Shown piece after piece: positions 43,784 to 51,649 of a stretch of 63,898 bases of DNA (positions are counted from its first letter, which is position 1; each line of letters begins with the position of its first letter). The stretch lies in assembly GCA_018702715.1 (NCBI GenBank), contig JABIYQ010000120.1, positions 1 to 63,898 on the forward strand, read 5' to 3'. The notes beneath the pieces were generated by a model that was given only the letters and a program-made list of their open reading frames with translations, was not told where the DNA came from and made no database searches. The position numbers were made by a program, and so were the translations under genes. This DNA comes from Desulfobacula sp. (GTDB lineage: Bacteria; Desulfobacterota; Desulfobacteria; Desulfobacterales; Desulfobacteraceae).

Positions 43784-46468
43784 TTATTCCATATTCATAT
43801 TGTTAAATTCAATGGTCAACTCATATTCAGTGCCACCCACAACTCGATGAGCGACAAATCCCAGCTTTTTCCCAAGCTTCTGCATCTGGGTGTTTTCCGG
43901 CAGCACAAGCCCCATCACCTGTTTTATGCCCTTATTTTGAGCCGCTTTAAGGCATTGCTTCAACAGTGATGCACCAATGCCTTTCCCCTGCCATTCATCG
44001 CTTATGGCCATGGCAAATTCTGCATGGGTCCCCTCGGGATAATCGATGATCCGGCATACCCCGACTATTTTTTTGTTCCGGCCTTCTCCAAACACTGCCA
44101 CAAGAGCGATTTCACGATCATAATCCACCTGGGTAAATTTTATCAGCATGCTTTTGGAAAGTTGTTTTAACGGCGAGAAAAACCGCATATACACGCTTCT
44201 TTTAGACAGAGAATAAAAATGATCGATCAACAGGTCTGCATCACTGGGCCGGATAGGGCGGATAAAAAAATCATGCCCGTCCACAGTGGTATCCCTTGAT
44301 TCATAATGCCAGGGATAGGAACTGATAATCAGATGCATGGGAGAGGGTATTTGTGCCGGCGCAATAAGAACCCGTGCATCCACTGCCGTTATATTGCCGC
44401 CCCTCACCATGAGCGGATTAATATCCAACCCGATAATTTCGGGAAAGTCCGTCATCAGCCTTCCTGTCCGTATCAATAATTCTTCCAGAACTGCCATGTT
44501 GACCTTTGAAATATTTCTGAATCCTTTTAATATCTTTGATATTTTTGTTTTTTCAATCATCTGCCTTGCAAGAAGACGGTTCAACGGCGGAAGCCCCATT
44601 GACGTGTCCTGGAGTACCTCGGTTAAAATGCCCCCCATACCAAAAAGAATCACAGGTCCGAAAATATCATCTTTTTTTGCGCCAATGATTAATTCAACCT
44701 CTGCCGCAGGCAGCATTGCCTGGACGGATACCCCCTTAATGTCGGCATCCGGCGCATAGTCCCCGGCATTTTTCATTATCCTTCCATATGCGGCTTTGAC
44801 CTCATTGGAACCTTTGAGATTAAGGGCAACCCCGTTGCAGTCTGATTTGTGCAGAATGTCTTTTGAACAAATCTTTAGAACAACAGGAAAACCCATTTGT
44901 TCTGATATTTTTACGGCCATTTCTTCAGAATCAGCAATCCTAGTGGGGTTTGTGGGAATTCCATATGAATGAAGCAGATCCTTTGCCGTTGTTTCCATAA
45001 GGCTTGCCTCATCCCTGGCAATTGCCTCTTCAATGATATATTGGGCTTTGGTCCTGTTGATAATAAGTTTGGTATCGGTTCTGATGGGTATTTCATGAAG
45101 CATTTCAATATTTCGACCGTATTGATAAAGGTTTTTAAAGGCCCTTACGGCCCGCTCGGCTGAATCATAGGTCACAATACCGACCTGGTTAAAATGCTTT
45201 CTTGCCGCATCAACATTCTCTCCTCCGATCCAGGCCGTAAAAACAGGACAGGGTACAGTTTTTAAATACTGAGCAAGACCTTTTGCCAGGTTCAGGGTAT
45301 CCATTGTACCTGCTGGGGCGCACATCAGGAGAAGGGCATTAGTTTCAGGCGCATTTGCACATATTTTCGCGGTTTCTATATATGCCTCAGGGCTTGTATC
45401 CCCCAGTATGTCTATAGGGTTGCCTTTGCTCCAGTTTTCAGGAAGCAGCTTGTCCAGTTGTTCAAGTGTTGCCTGACTGAGTTCCGCAGGTTCCATTCCA
45501 TGGGATGCAAGGGCATCTGCTGCCATGACCCCTGGACCGCCTGCATTGGAGATAATAGATAAGCCGGGACCGGATGGACGACGCTGTTTTGCCAGAAATT
45601 CCGAACAGTCAAATAATTCTTCAAATTCATTGACCCGTAAAATCCCTGCACGCTCAAAAGCAGCGTCGTAAACCGCATCTTCACCGGCCATGGCACCGGT
45701 ATGGGATGCGGCTGCCCGGGCCCCGGCTTTTGATCTGCCCGATTTGAGGACAATAATGGGCTTCAGACGTGAAACCGCTCGGGCAGCACTCATGAAATTT
45801 CGAATATGGGTGATATTCTCCATATACATGACAATACTTTCCACAGAATACAAAGAGCCCAGATAATCAATCATATCTCCGAAATCAACATCCATCATGG
45901 AACCTAAACTGACGAAATGGCTGAAACCCACATTTTCACGATTGGCAATATCCAGAACTGAAGTGCAAACGGCGCCACTCTGGGATAGAAATGCAATTTT
46001 TCCGGGCAAGGGTGGCAAATGGGCAAAGCTGGCATTTAAATCGATCCCTGTATTCACTATGCCAAGGCAGTTGGGTCCGATAATTCTCAGGTTATATTTC
46101 CTGGCTTTTTCCAGTATTCGGGCTTCAATCTGTTGTCCTTTTACGCCTGTTTCCCTGCCGCCTGAAGACACGATAACGGCGCCTGCAAGACCGGCCTTGC
46201 CGCATGACTCAACAATTTGGGGTATCATCTGTATGGGTGTTGCAATCACTGCCATGTCAACGCTGGATACGATGTCCTGGATATCGGCAGATGCCCCGAG
46301 CCCCATGATATCCTTGCGTTTTGGATTAACCGGGAAAATTTCGCCTTTGAAATCACTGGTTACAAGATTCTTCATAATTGAAAACCCGACAGAACCTTCT
46401 TTTTCACTGGCACCTATCACTGCCACGGATTCCGGGTTAAAAATTCTGTGCAAATTGATTGTGCTCAT
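43784..46468 (-). CDS. ADP-forming acyl-CoA synthetase fused to a GNAT acetyltransferase
   Basis: 894 aa from the ATG at 46468 (AAAGGAAA upstream); the frame runs 30 codons further without a site. Order: CoA-binding domain (to ~130), succinyl-CoA-ligase-like domain (~150-300), ATP-grasp (~490-700), GNAT (~730-890, acyl-CoA loop QGKGIG). This is the layout of PatZ/Pka protein acetyltransferases. Here the segment AAASHTGAM keeps His256 at the position of the phospho-histidine of active ADP-forming acetyl-CoA synthetases, so the synthetase half may still work. It ends an operon with three universal stress proteins and an AcuB-like protein. Confidence 0.92.
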   Translation of the reverse strand: MSTINLHRIFNPESVAVIGASEKEGSVGFSIMKNLVTSDFKGEIFPVNPKRKDIMGLGASADIQDIVSSVDMAVIATPIQMIPQIVESCGKAGLAGAVIVSSGGRETGVKGQQIEARILEKARKYNLRIIGPNCLGIVNTGIDLNASFAHLPPLPGKIAFLSQSGAVCTSVLDIANRENVGFSHFVSLGSMMDVDFGDMIDYLGSLYSVESIVMYMENITHIRNFMSAARAVSRLKPIIVLKSGRSKAGARAAASHTGAMAGEDAVYDAAFERAGILRVNEFEELFDCSEFLAKQRRPSGPGLSIISNAGGPGVMAADALASHGMEPAELSQATLEQLDKLLPENWSKGNPIDILGDTSPEAYIETAKICANAPETNALLLMCAPAGTMDTLNLAKGLAQYLKTVPCPVFTAWIGGENVDAARKHFNQVGIVTYDSAERAVRAFKNLYQYGRNIEMLHEIPIRTDTKLIINRTKAQYIIEEAIARDEASLMETTAKDLLHSYGIPTNPTRIADSEEMAVKISEQMGFPVVLKICSKDILHKSDCNGVALNLKGSNEVKAAYGRIMKNAGDYAPDADIKGVSVQAMLPAAEVELIIGAKKDDIFGPVILFGMGGILTEVLQDTSMGLPPLNRLLARQMIEKTKISKILKGFRNISKVNMAVLEELLIRTGRLMTDFPEIIGLDINPLMVRGGNITAVDARVLIAPAQIPSPMHLIISSYPWHYESRDTTVDGHDFFIRPIRPSDADLLIDHFYSLSKRSVYMRFFSPLKQLSKSMLIKFTQVDYDREIALVAVFGEGRNKKIVGVCRIIDYPEGTHAEFAMAISDEWQGKGIGASLLKQCLKAAQNKGIKQVMGLVLPENTQMQKLGKKLGFVAHRVVGGTEYELTIEFNNMNME

Positions 46469-46542
46469 TATTTTTCCTTTCAGTTTTTTAAAAAAAACAG
46501 TCCAGCGTATATGGTGGGTCAAAATAATTGAATCATTCTGTG

Positions 46543-47472
46543 TTACGGCCCCAGCCACACCGTCATTTCTCTTGCCCCATGAATCACTTTCCAGGGGATA
46601 CGGCCAATATCAAAATCAGCCACATCAGATTTGCCTTTTCTGCCAAATACAATGGTGTCACAATTTTCTTCCCTGGCTGCTTCAACAATTGCCTCGGCAC
46701 GACTTCTGGCGCCTTGAATGATTTTTTTCACCATATTCTTTTTTTGAATACCTGCAGTTTCAAAGGTTTTTTCGGCATCCCTGATCACTGTTTCAATCTC
46801 TTCAAAGGCGGTTTTGATAAATCCGAGGGATTTTTTTTTCTTTTTTTCACTATAGAGATCAAAATCCCTGAGCACGCTGCACAGGACAACTCTGCAATCT
46901 GAGTTTCCAATGGTTTTAGCGGCAAAATCAACCGCCCTTTTTGTCCCTTTGGACCCATCAATGGCAAGGAAAAGAGAATGATTAACCGGTTGTGTTCCTG
47001 CCAGTATCACGGGGAGGTATTTTGTTTTTTCGATCAGTTTTGTTGAAACACTTCCCATGACAAGGGACACTAATACCTGTGCCCCTCCTCTTCTCCGGAT
47101 CAAAAGGGCATCATATCCTTTCCGTGCTTCATCCATGATATCCCTTGCTATCCCCTTATTTCTTTCTGTAATGACAGAGTTGACAGCTTCCGGCCGGAAA
47201 CCTGCGGCAATGAGTTTCTTTTTTGCTTTTTCCATGAAAGCTTCCATTTTGACTCGATATTCATATTCCCATTCTTTTACCTGCAGGGTCGCTGTATACG
47301 GGGACGTTTCTTTTTTAAAATCGAAATAACATTCCGGAACCCGGGTGATGATATTATGTAAAACAAGTTCCTTTTTGAGAAACGGTTCAAAACTGCAGAG
47401 GTATTGAATGGTTTTAAACGCTTTTTTTGATCCATCCAGAGCCACAAGAATTTTGCTTATATTTTCAGACAT
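46543..47472 (-). CDS. Tandem-domain universal stress protein
   Basis: 309 aa made of two UspA domains: KILVALDGSKKAF at the start of the first and SLFLAIDGSKGTK at the start of the second. The nucleotide loop of the second (FGRKGKSDV) is recognisable. The ATG at 47472 is 8 bases inside the end of the preceding stress-protein gene (ATGTCTGA overlap), giving translational coupling; an earlier frame ATG has no site. It precedes the acyl-CoA synthetase-GNAT gene. Confidence 0.9.
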   Translation of the reverse strand: MSENISKILVALDGSKKAFKTIQYLCSFEPFLKKELVLHNIITRVPECYFDFKKETSPYTATLQVKEWEYEYRVKMEAFMEKAKKKLIAAGFRPEAVNSVITERNKGIARDIMDEARKGYDALLIRRRGGAQVLVSLVMGSVSTKLIEKTKYLPVILAGTQPVNHSLFLAIDGSKGTKRAVDFAAKTIGNSDCRVVLCSVLRDFDLYSEKKKKKSLGFIKTAFEEIETVIRDAEKTFETAGIQKKNMVKKIIQGARSRAEAIVEAAREENCDTIVFGRKGKSDVADFDIGRIPWKVIHGAREMTVWLGP

Positions 47473-47959
47473 ATTCTTCTTTCCTTTTAAATATTTTTCG
47501 ATCTCTGACACTGACAAGCGGTACCATGGAATGTCTAAACACCTTTTCGGCAGCGCTGCCGAAAAATACTCTTGAAATATTTCCCCGGCCTTTGTTGGCC
47601 ATTACAACCAAATCAATATTTTCTGTTTGAACCGTTTTTAAAATTTGTTCAGAAGGAATACCCACGTCAAACTTAAAGCTGATATTTGATTTTTCTTCAA
47701 AAAAATGTTCTTTTATCAGTCCTTTTATCTCTGTCTCCCTGTCTTTTTTCAAATCCTTGATATAACCCTCGACACTTATCCGGCTTGATGCATATTTATT
47801 GGCGATTTCAACCATATGAACCTCTTTCTGGTTAATAACGTTATAGACAACAACCTGGATATTTGAATTTTTTGCCAGTTCAACTGCATACTCCAATACC
47901 ATCAGGGTATAATCAGAAAAATCAATGCAGGCCAGTATTCTATCTATTTTCTTATCCAT
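47465..47959 (-). CDS. Universal stress protein
   Basis: 164 aa, single UspA domain. It starts MDKKIDRILACIDFSDYT and has the ATP-binding loop VVMANKGRGN with FFGSAAEKVFRHS. It is one of three close paralogs in this stretch (also at 48.7 and 50.4 kb). The gene directly upstream is the AcuB-like CBS-ACT protein. Confidence 0.95.
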   Translation of the reverse strand: MDKKIDRILACIDFSDYTLMVLEYAVELAKNSNIQVVVYNVINQKEVHMVEIANKYASSRISVEGYIKDLKKDRETEIKGLIKEHFFEEKSNISFKFDVGIPSEQILKTVQTENIDLVVMANKGRGNISRVFFGSAAEKVFRHSMVPLVSVRDRKIFKRKEEYV

Positions 47960-47994
47960 TTCATAACTCCTCTATACTTTTGTACACATTTTTA

Positions 47995-48672
47995 TCAATA
48001 GATCTTCCTGAATCCCCGTGTTAGATCTGCTGCAAAAAGCAGCTCGCCCACCCCATGAAATTTTTCGGACAGGCTGTCAAAACTTGAAGGATCAATATCA
48101 AATGTATGGAAAAACACTTTTCTGTACCCTTCTTCAATATCGTCATAGGATGTCATGATACTGCATAGCCTGCCGCCATGTTCCCGGATGATATCCGTTA
48201 AAATATTGATAATACCGGGCCTGTCCTTCAGGTTAAATGCAAAGATCTGTCCTTTTTTAGAAACGCCTGTAAAGGATACAAAGCAGCGGAAAATATCGCT
48301 TTTGGTGATAATCCCCACCATCGTGCCCTTTTTATCAAGTACAGGCATCCCGGATATTCCTTTTTTCAACATAATTTCTGCAGCTTCATCAACAGTATGA
48401 TCATCCCCGATGGTGACAACGGGCTTGGACATGACAGATTCAATCTTAACTTTATCCATTAAGGAAGGCATTTCAAATCTATCCAGCGTTGTGGCATCAG
48501 AAGGTGTGGCGTTTTTAACATCCCCGTCCGTTAAGATCCCGACAAGCTTTTTGTTGTTTAGCACGGGAAGCATGGAAATTATTCTTGTTTGAAATAATTT
48601 TATAGCATCATTCAAAGAGTCGTTATCATCTATGGTAATTACGGACTTGCTCATCCATTCTTTTATCAACAT
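47995..48672 (-). CDS. AcuB-like protein: two CBS domains plus ACT-like domain
   Basis: 225 aa. CBS1 (MLIKEWMSKSVITIDD..., ~1-60) and CBS2 (VMSKPVVTIGD..., ~80-135) are followed by an ACT-like domain (FNLKDRPGIINILTDII, ~145-205), the architecture of AcuB of the Bacillus acetoin/acetate operon acuABC. It probably binds adenine nucleotides. ATG behind ACTGGAGG. Its last ~25 residues are echoed by remnants upstream of the two other stress-protein genes. Confidence 0.9.
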   Translation of the reverse strand: MLIKEWMSKSVITIDDNDSLNDAIKLFQTRIISMLPVLNNKKLVGILTDGDVKNATPSDATTLDRFEMPSLMDKVKIESVMSKPVVTIGDDHTVDEAAEIMLKKGISGMPVLDKKGTMVGIITKSDIFRCFVSFTGVSKKGQIFAFNLKDRPGIINILTDIIREHGGRLCSIMTSYDDIEEGYRKVFFHTFDIDPSSFDSLSEKFHGVGELLFAADLTRGFRKIY

Positions 48673-48713
48673 TTTGACCTCCAGTATTTTAGGTGTTGTT
48701 CACCATAAAGCGT

Positions 48714-49205
48714 TTACCTCTTGAATATCAATTTGTCCCTGACACTGACCACGGGAACCGGGGAATGTCTGAACACCTTTTCAGCAACGCTTCCAAATAA
48801 AAATCTTGAAATATTCCCCCTGCCTTTGTTGGCCATTACCACTAAATCGATTTCTTCTGCTTCAATGGTGTTCAGGATACATTCAGAGGGGATACCTCCA
48901 TTGATTTTTATTTCCATTATAGACGCGTCATGAGCAAAATTTTCTTTTATCAATTGTTTCAAGCCCTCATGCCTTTCTTCTGTCAGCTTCATGACGTACT
49001 CTTGCGTATCACACTCATTGATATAATATCCGGGGAAATAACCATTCGCCATGTCAACGCCATTGATATCCCTCTGATTGATGACGTTTAAAACCACAAT
49101 CCGGGCGCCTGTTTTTTTTGCAAACTCCAAAGCATATTCAAGGGTTATCAGCGAATATTCTGAAAGATCGATACAGGCCAGAATTTTATTTATTTTTTTA
49201 TCCAT
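48714..49205 (-). CDS. Universal stress protein
   Basis: 163 aa, single UspA domain, very similar to the proteins at 47.5 and 50.4 kb (MDKKINKILACIDLSEYSLIT; loop MANKGRGNISRFLFGSVAEKV in parts). It is the first gene of the leftward operon that runs through the AcuB-like gene and two more stress proteins to the acyl-CoA synthetase, behind a consensus sigma-54 promoter 110 bases upstream. Confidence 0.95.
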   Translation of the reverse strand: MDKKINKILACIDLSEYSLITLEYALEFAKKTGARIVVLNVINQRDINGVDMANGYFPGYYINECDTQEYVMKLTEERHEGLKQLIKENFAHDASIMEIKINGGIPSECILNTIEAEEIDLVVMANKGRGNISRFLFGSVAEKVFRHSPVPVVSVRDKLIFKR

Positions 49206-49224
49206 TATCTATCTCCTTTAATTA

Positions 49225-49300
49225 TTAATAGATCATCTTAAATCCCCGTGGCAGACCTGCCACATAAAACAACTTCCTTTTTTCATGGGATTTTTTTACC
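49225..49300 (-). pseudogene. Remnant of an AcuB-like gene (C-terminal end)
   Basis: Reads KRKLFYVAGLPRGFKMIY and then stop, matching GELLFAADLTRGFRKIY at the end of the intact AcuB-like protein. No start or CBS domain remains. It lies in the leader between the sigma-54 promoter and the stress-protein gene. Confidence 0.65.
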
Positions 49301-49316
49301 CGCTGCTTTAGGATTT

Positions 49317-49333
49317 TAGCAATTGCCGTGCCA
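49317..49333 (-). promoter_or_regulatory. Sigma-54 promoter of the stress-protein/acyl-CoA synthetase operon
   Basis: Read leftwards: TGGCACGGCAATTGCTA, a full match to the TGGCACG-N4-TTGC consensus. The predicted start is about 100 bases before the first stress-protein gene. Confidence 0.85.
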
Positions 49334-49430
49334 TAGTCTTATCAATTATTAAAAGCATTGCCCAATCAGCATCTGAGCTGTTAAAGCCTGCAAAAAAACA
49401 ATGCCCCATTGTGAATGATCAAACAAAATA

Positions 49431-49456
49431 TTTTCAACCTGTAAAAAAAGCTGACA
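49431..49456 (-). promoter_or_regulatory. Enhancer-like element, copy E
   Basis: Read leftwards: TGTCAGCTTTTTTTACA, then GGTTGAAAA. It lies ~100 bases upstream of the consensus promoter. Confidence 0.7.
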
Positions 49457-49562
49457 CAGGTTTCAGATTTAATTCATCAGGGATAAATGTCATGGTCCTT
49501 TATCCTGATTTTCAACAAATTTATAAGATGTGACTGTGTTGAGGCAAAAGAGATCAGAGTAA

Positions 49563-49578
49563 ACCCTAACATTAGGGT
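49563..49578. repeat. 16-bp palindrome
   Basis: ACCCTAACATTAGGGT, two perfect 7-base arms around CA. Its left half AAACCCTAAC recurs beside enhancer copy A (27.5 kb) and in reverse at 31.5 and 57.8 kb. Possible protein-binding site. The 49579-49708 stretch shows nothing else. Confidence 0.5.
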
Positions 49579-49708
49579 AAATTAAGTTGGCAGTTTGATT
49601 TTGAAAAAATAAAGCAGCCAGGCGCGGCCTTTAGAATATTTTATAATTTCTTCTTCAATACAGTGATCCTCAAGTATAAAGATTTTAAAACGTACCGGAT
49701 TAGTACAG

Positions 49709-50389
49709 CTAATCAGCGGAAAGATCATTATTATTTAATCCAAACCGCAACCATTTAAAATCTTCCCGGTTTTTTTGGGGAACCTTTTGTCCCACTCGTA
49801 CCATCAAGAAATTTTCAGGTTTTAGACAGATATTGGGTTCGTTTGTCCGGGATGCTGTGAATCTGAAACCCGTGTAAAGATTCATGAGCATATTTCTATA
49901 GGCCTGAACGCTTAGTCCTGAATAATGAAGATCCCATGTCCATGAACAGGCAGTGAGATAGACGATTTTTTGCTCTAATTGGGGATCACTGAAAAGATGA
50001 GATAAAAGGCGTTGTGCAATCCCATGATTTCTAAATTCCCTTAACACCTCAACTGCTTTGAGCTCCTTAATATTATTTTTCCCTAACCTTGCCCATCGCT
50101 CTTTTGAATTCGGGTAATCAAGGACGGCAAAACCGATGATGGTTTTGTTAGCCAAAATGGCAAGCGCAATACTTCCGCCGTTTTTTACAAAGTGTTCAAG
50201 GGTCTTTCTTTTAGTATAGATGGATCGATACCGTTCATGGCTCTTGAAATCAGAAGCTAAGATTAATTCCTGAATACGATCAAGAGTTAATTTTGACTCA
50301 ATGCTAACTATGCCTTTCTTTGTCTCAATACATTCGCTAATTGCTTTTCTCCATAAAAAATGGTCATGGTAATTTTGATCTCCAGGCAT
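49709..50389 (-). CDS. AcuA-like GNAT protein acetyltransferase
   Basis: 226 aa from the ATG at 50389 behind AAAGGA; the frame extends upstream into the stress-protein gene but has no site there. The GNAT core is IKELKAVEVLREFRNHGIAQRLL (in parts, ~115-140). The C-terminal part WDLHYSGLSVQAYRNML followed by EPNICLKPENFLMVRVG matches the AcuA family, whose Bacillus member inactivates acetyl-CoA synthetase by lysine acetylation. Directly downstream of a universal stress protein gene (1 base gap). Target here unknown; acyl-CoA-forming enzymes are natural candidates. Confidence 0.85.
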   Translation of the reverse strand: MPGDQNYHDHFLWRKAISECIETKKGIVSIESKLTLDRIQELILASDFKSHERYRSIYTKRKTLEHFVKNGGSIALAILANKTIIGFAVLDYPNSKERWARLGKNNIKELKAVEVLREFRNHGIAQRLLSHLFSDPQLEQKIVYLTACSWTWDLHYSGLSVQAYRNMLMNLYTGFRFTASRTNEPNICLKPENFLMVRVGQKVPQKNREDFKWLRFGLNNNDLSAD

Positions 50390-50390
50390 T

Positions 50391-50888
50391 TCAGTCCTTT
50401 CTTTTGAATAACATTTTATCCCTGACACTGACAACCGGAACAGGAGAATGTCTGAATACCTTTTCAGCAACGCTTCCAAATAAAAATCTTGAAATATTCC
50501 CTTTGCCTTTGTTGGCCATTACGATTAAATCAATTTCTTCTGATTCAACCGTTTTAAGGATACATTCAGAAGGGATACCCGCACTGATCCTTGTTTCTAT
50601 TATGGGCACTTCATTAACAAAATTTTCTTCTATTAATTGTTTCAAACGCCCCTGTCTTTCTTTTGTCACCTCCATGACGTATTCTTCGGCATCAACCCCA
50701 TTTGCATAATATCCGGGGGAAAACCCATAAACCATGTCAATTCTATAGATATCCCTTTGATTGATAACATTTAAAACCATAATTTGAGCCCCTGTTTTTT
50801 TTGCAAGCGCCATAGCATACTCAAGTGTTATTAAAGAATATTCTGAAAGATCAATACAGGCCAAAATTTTATGTATTTTTTTATTCAT
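50391..50888 (-). CDS. Universal stress protein
   Basis: 165 aa, single UspA domain, third member of the local paralog set (MNKKIHKILACIDLSEYS; MANKGKGN loop; SVAEKVFRHSPVPV). AAAGGAGA precedes the ATG. It is co-transcribed with the AcuA-like gene and the small frame upstream. Confidence 0.95.
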   Translation of the reverse strand: MNKKIHKILACIDLSEYSLITLEYAMALAKKTGAQIMVLNVINQRDIYRIDMVYGFSPGYYANGVDAEEYVMEVTKERQGRLKQLIEENFVNEVPIIETRISAGIPSECILKTVESEEIDLIVMANKGKGNISRFLFGSVAEKVFRHSPVPVVSVRDKMLFKRKD

Positions 50889-50907
50889 TACCTGTCTCCT
50901 TTGATTA

Positions 50908-51054
50908 TTAACAGATTCGTTTAGATTCCTGTTGCAGATCTGCTACATAAAGCAACTCCCCCATTTCATGAAATATTTCGACCAGACTGCAAAATATGAT
51001 GAATAGAAAACTGATGAATGTAATTTTAAATAGGGTTTTTATTAATTGTCCCAT
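50908..51054 (-). CDS. Putative 48-aa single-span membrane protein with an AcuB-like tail
   Basis: Starts MGQLIKTLFKITF behind a very strong TTAGGAGG, has one hydrophobic stretch (FISFLFIIFCSLV) and continues EIFHEMGELLYVADL. The second half matches the end of the intact AcuB-like protein (EKFHGVGELLFAADL). It may be a new small protein made by fusing a leader to a decayed AcuB-like gene, or a remnant that kept a start by chance. It lies 20 bases upstream of the stress-protein gene. Confidence 0.5.
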   Translation of the reverse strand: MGQLIKTLFKITFISFLFIIFCSLVEIFHEMGELLYVADLQQESKRIC

Positions 51055-51144
51055 TGTTTCCTCCTAAAAGATTAAACGTCTATATCCTCACCAGTATCCA
51101 GGTGAATTTCAATATAACCGGATACAATTTTCAGTTTAGAATAG

Positions 51145-51161
51145 AGCATTTAATGTGCCAG
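51145..51161 (-). promoter_or_regulatory. Sigma-54 promoter of the stress-protein/AcuA-like operon
   Basis: Read leftwards: CTGGCACATTAAATGCT; spacing GG-N10-GC. The predicted start is ~80 bases before the small frame at 51054. Confidence 0.65.
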
Positions 51162-51256
51162 TATTTTTTTTAAAAAGATTAGATGCAAAATAATACAGTC
51201 ATGTTGATTAAATTTATCTCAGGGAAGCGGTCAATAGCAGTTGAGGTACCGGCTAT

Positions 51257-51271
51257 TTGCCTGCCAGGCAA
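51257..51271. repeat. 15-bp inverted repeat upstream of a sigma-54 promoter
   Basis: TTGCCTG and CAGGCAA around one C, about 100 bases upstream of the promoter at 51.15 kb. Possible second operator. Apart from this and the sites below, 51162-51537 shows no secure gene. Confidence 0.4.
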
Positions 51272-51399
51272 TAAATCATACCCTGTCATCCAATCAGGGA
51301 GCTTATATTTTAAAATTGTTTTTTATCCTGTTTTTAATGCCGGACCGGATGGATAGAGGATTTGACTGCCATGGTATGGCCACCATAGTGTAATACTTG

Positions 51400-51425
51400 T
51401 TCTCAAAGTGCAAAATAAACTGACA
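51400..51425 (-). promoter_or_regulatory. Enhancer-like element, copy D
   Basis: Read leftwards: TGTCAGTTTATTTTGCA, then CTTTGAGAA. It is ~115 bases upstream of the rightward promoter at 51.54 kb and ~240 bases upstream of the leftward one. Confidence 0.65.
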
Positions 51426-51537
51426 CGGGTTGCGTCTGCCGTCTGGAAAAGACAACTGTCCATATTCTTCAGCAAACATAAGAATTTCAATGTATTCCGG
51501 ATTCGCAGGGATAATTTGCCCAATCCTTTTACTGCAT

Positions 51538-51553
51538 TGGCATTGTTATTGCC
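51538..51553 (+). promoter_or_regulatory. Sigma-54 promoter of the cytidylate-kinase-like gene
   Basis: TGGCATTGTTATTGCC, spacing GG-N10-GC. The predicted start is ~85 bases before the gene. Confidence 0.6.
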
Positions 51554-51649
51554 CTTATGATTTATAGTCCTCAAAAAGAAAATGTGTTTGGGAATCATTT
51601 TCAGGAAGAGTGAAGGTGTAAAAAAAAATTTTCAAAAGGAGAAAATAAA

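Noticed and set aside
45897..46902. Rightward frames opposite the synthetase and stress-protein genes
   Set aside because: Opposite-strand shadows; no ribosome sites and no recognisable domains.
51303..51479. A 58-codon leftward frame starting MFAEEYGQLSF, with an open extension upstream
   Set aside because: Codons look ordinary, but it has no ribosome site, and enhancer copy D lies inside it while the sigma-54 promoter at 51538 lies in its extension. The element's conservation in non-coding places explains the sequence better. Kept only as a possible relic.
51323..51598. A 91-codon leftward frame in the same interval
   Set aside because: Different frame, no family resemblance, no ribosome site, and it overlaps the promoter and enhancer element of the kinase-like gene.
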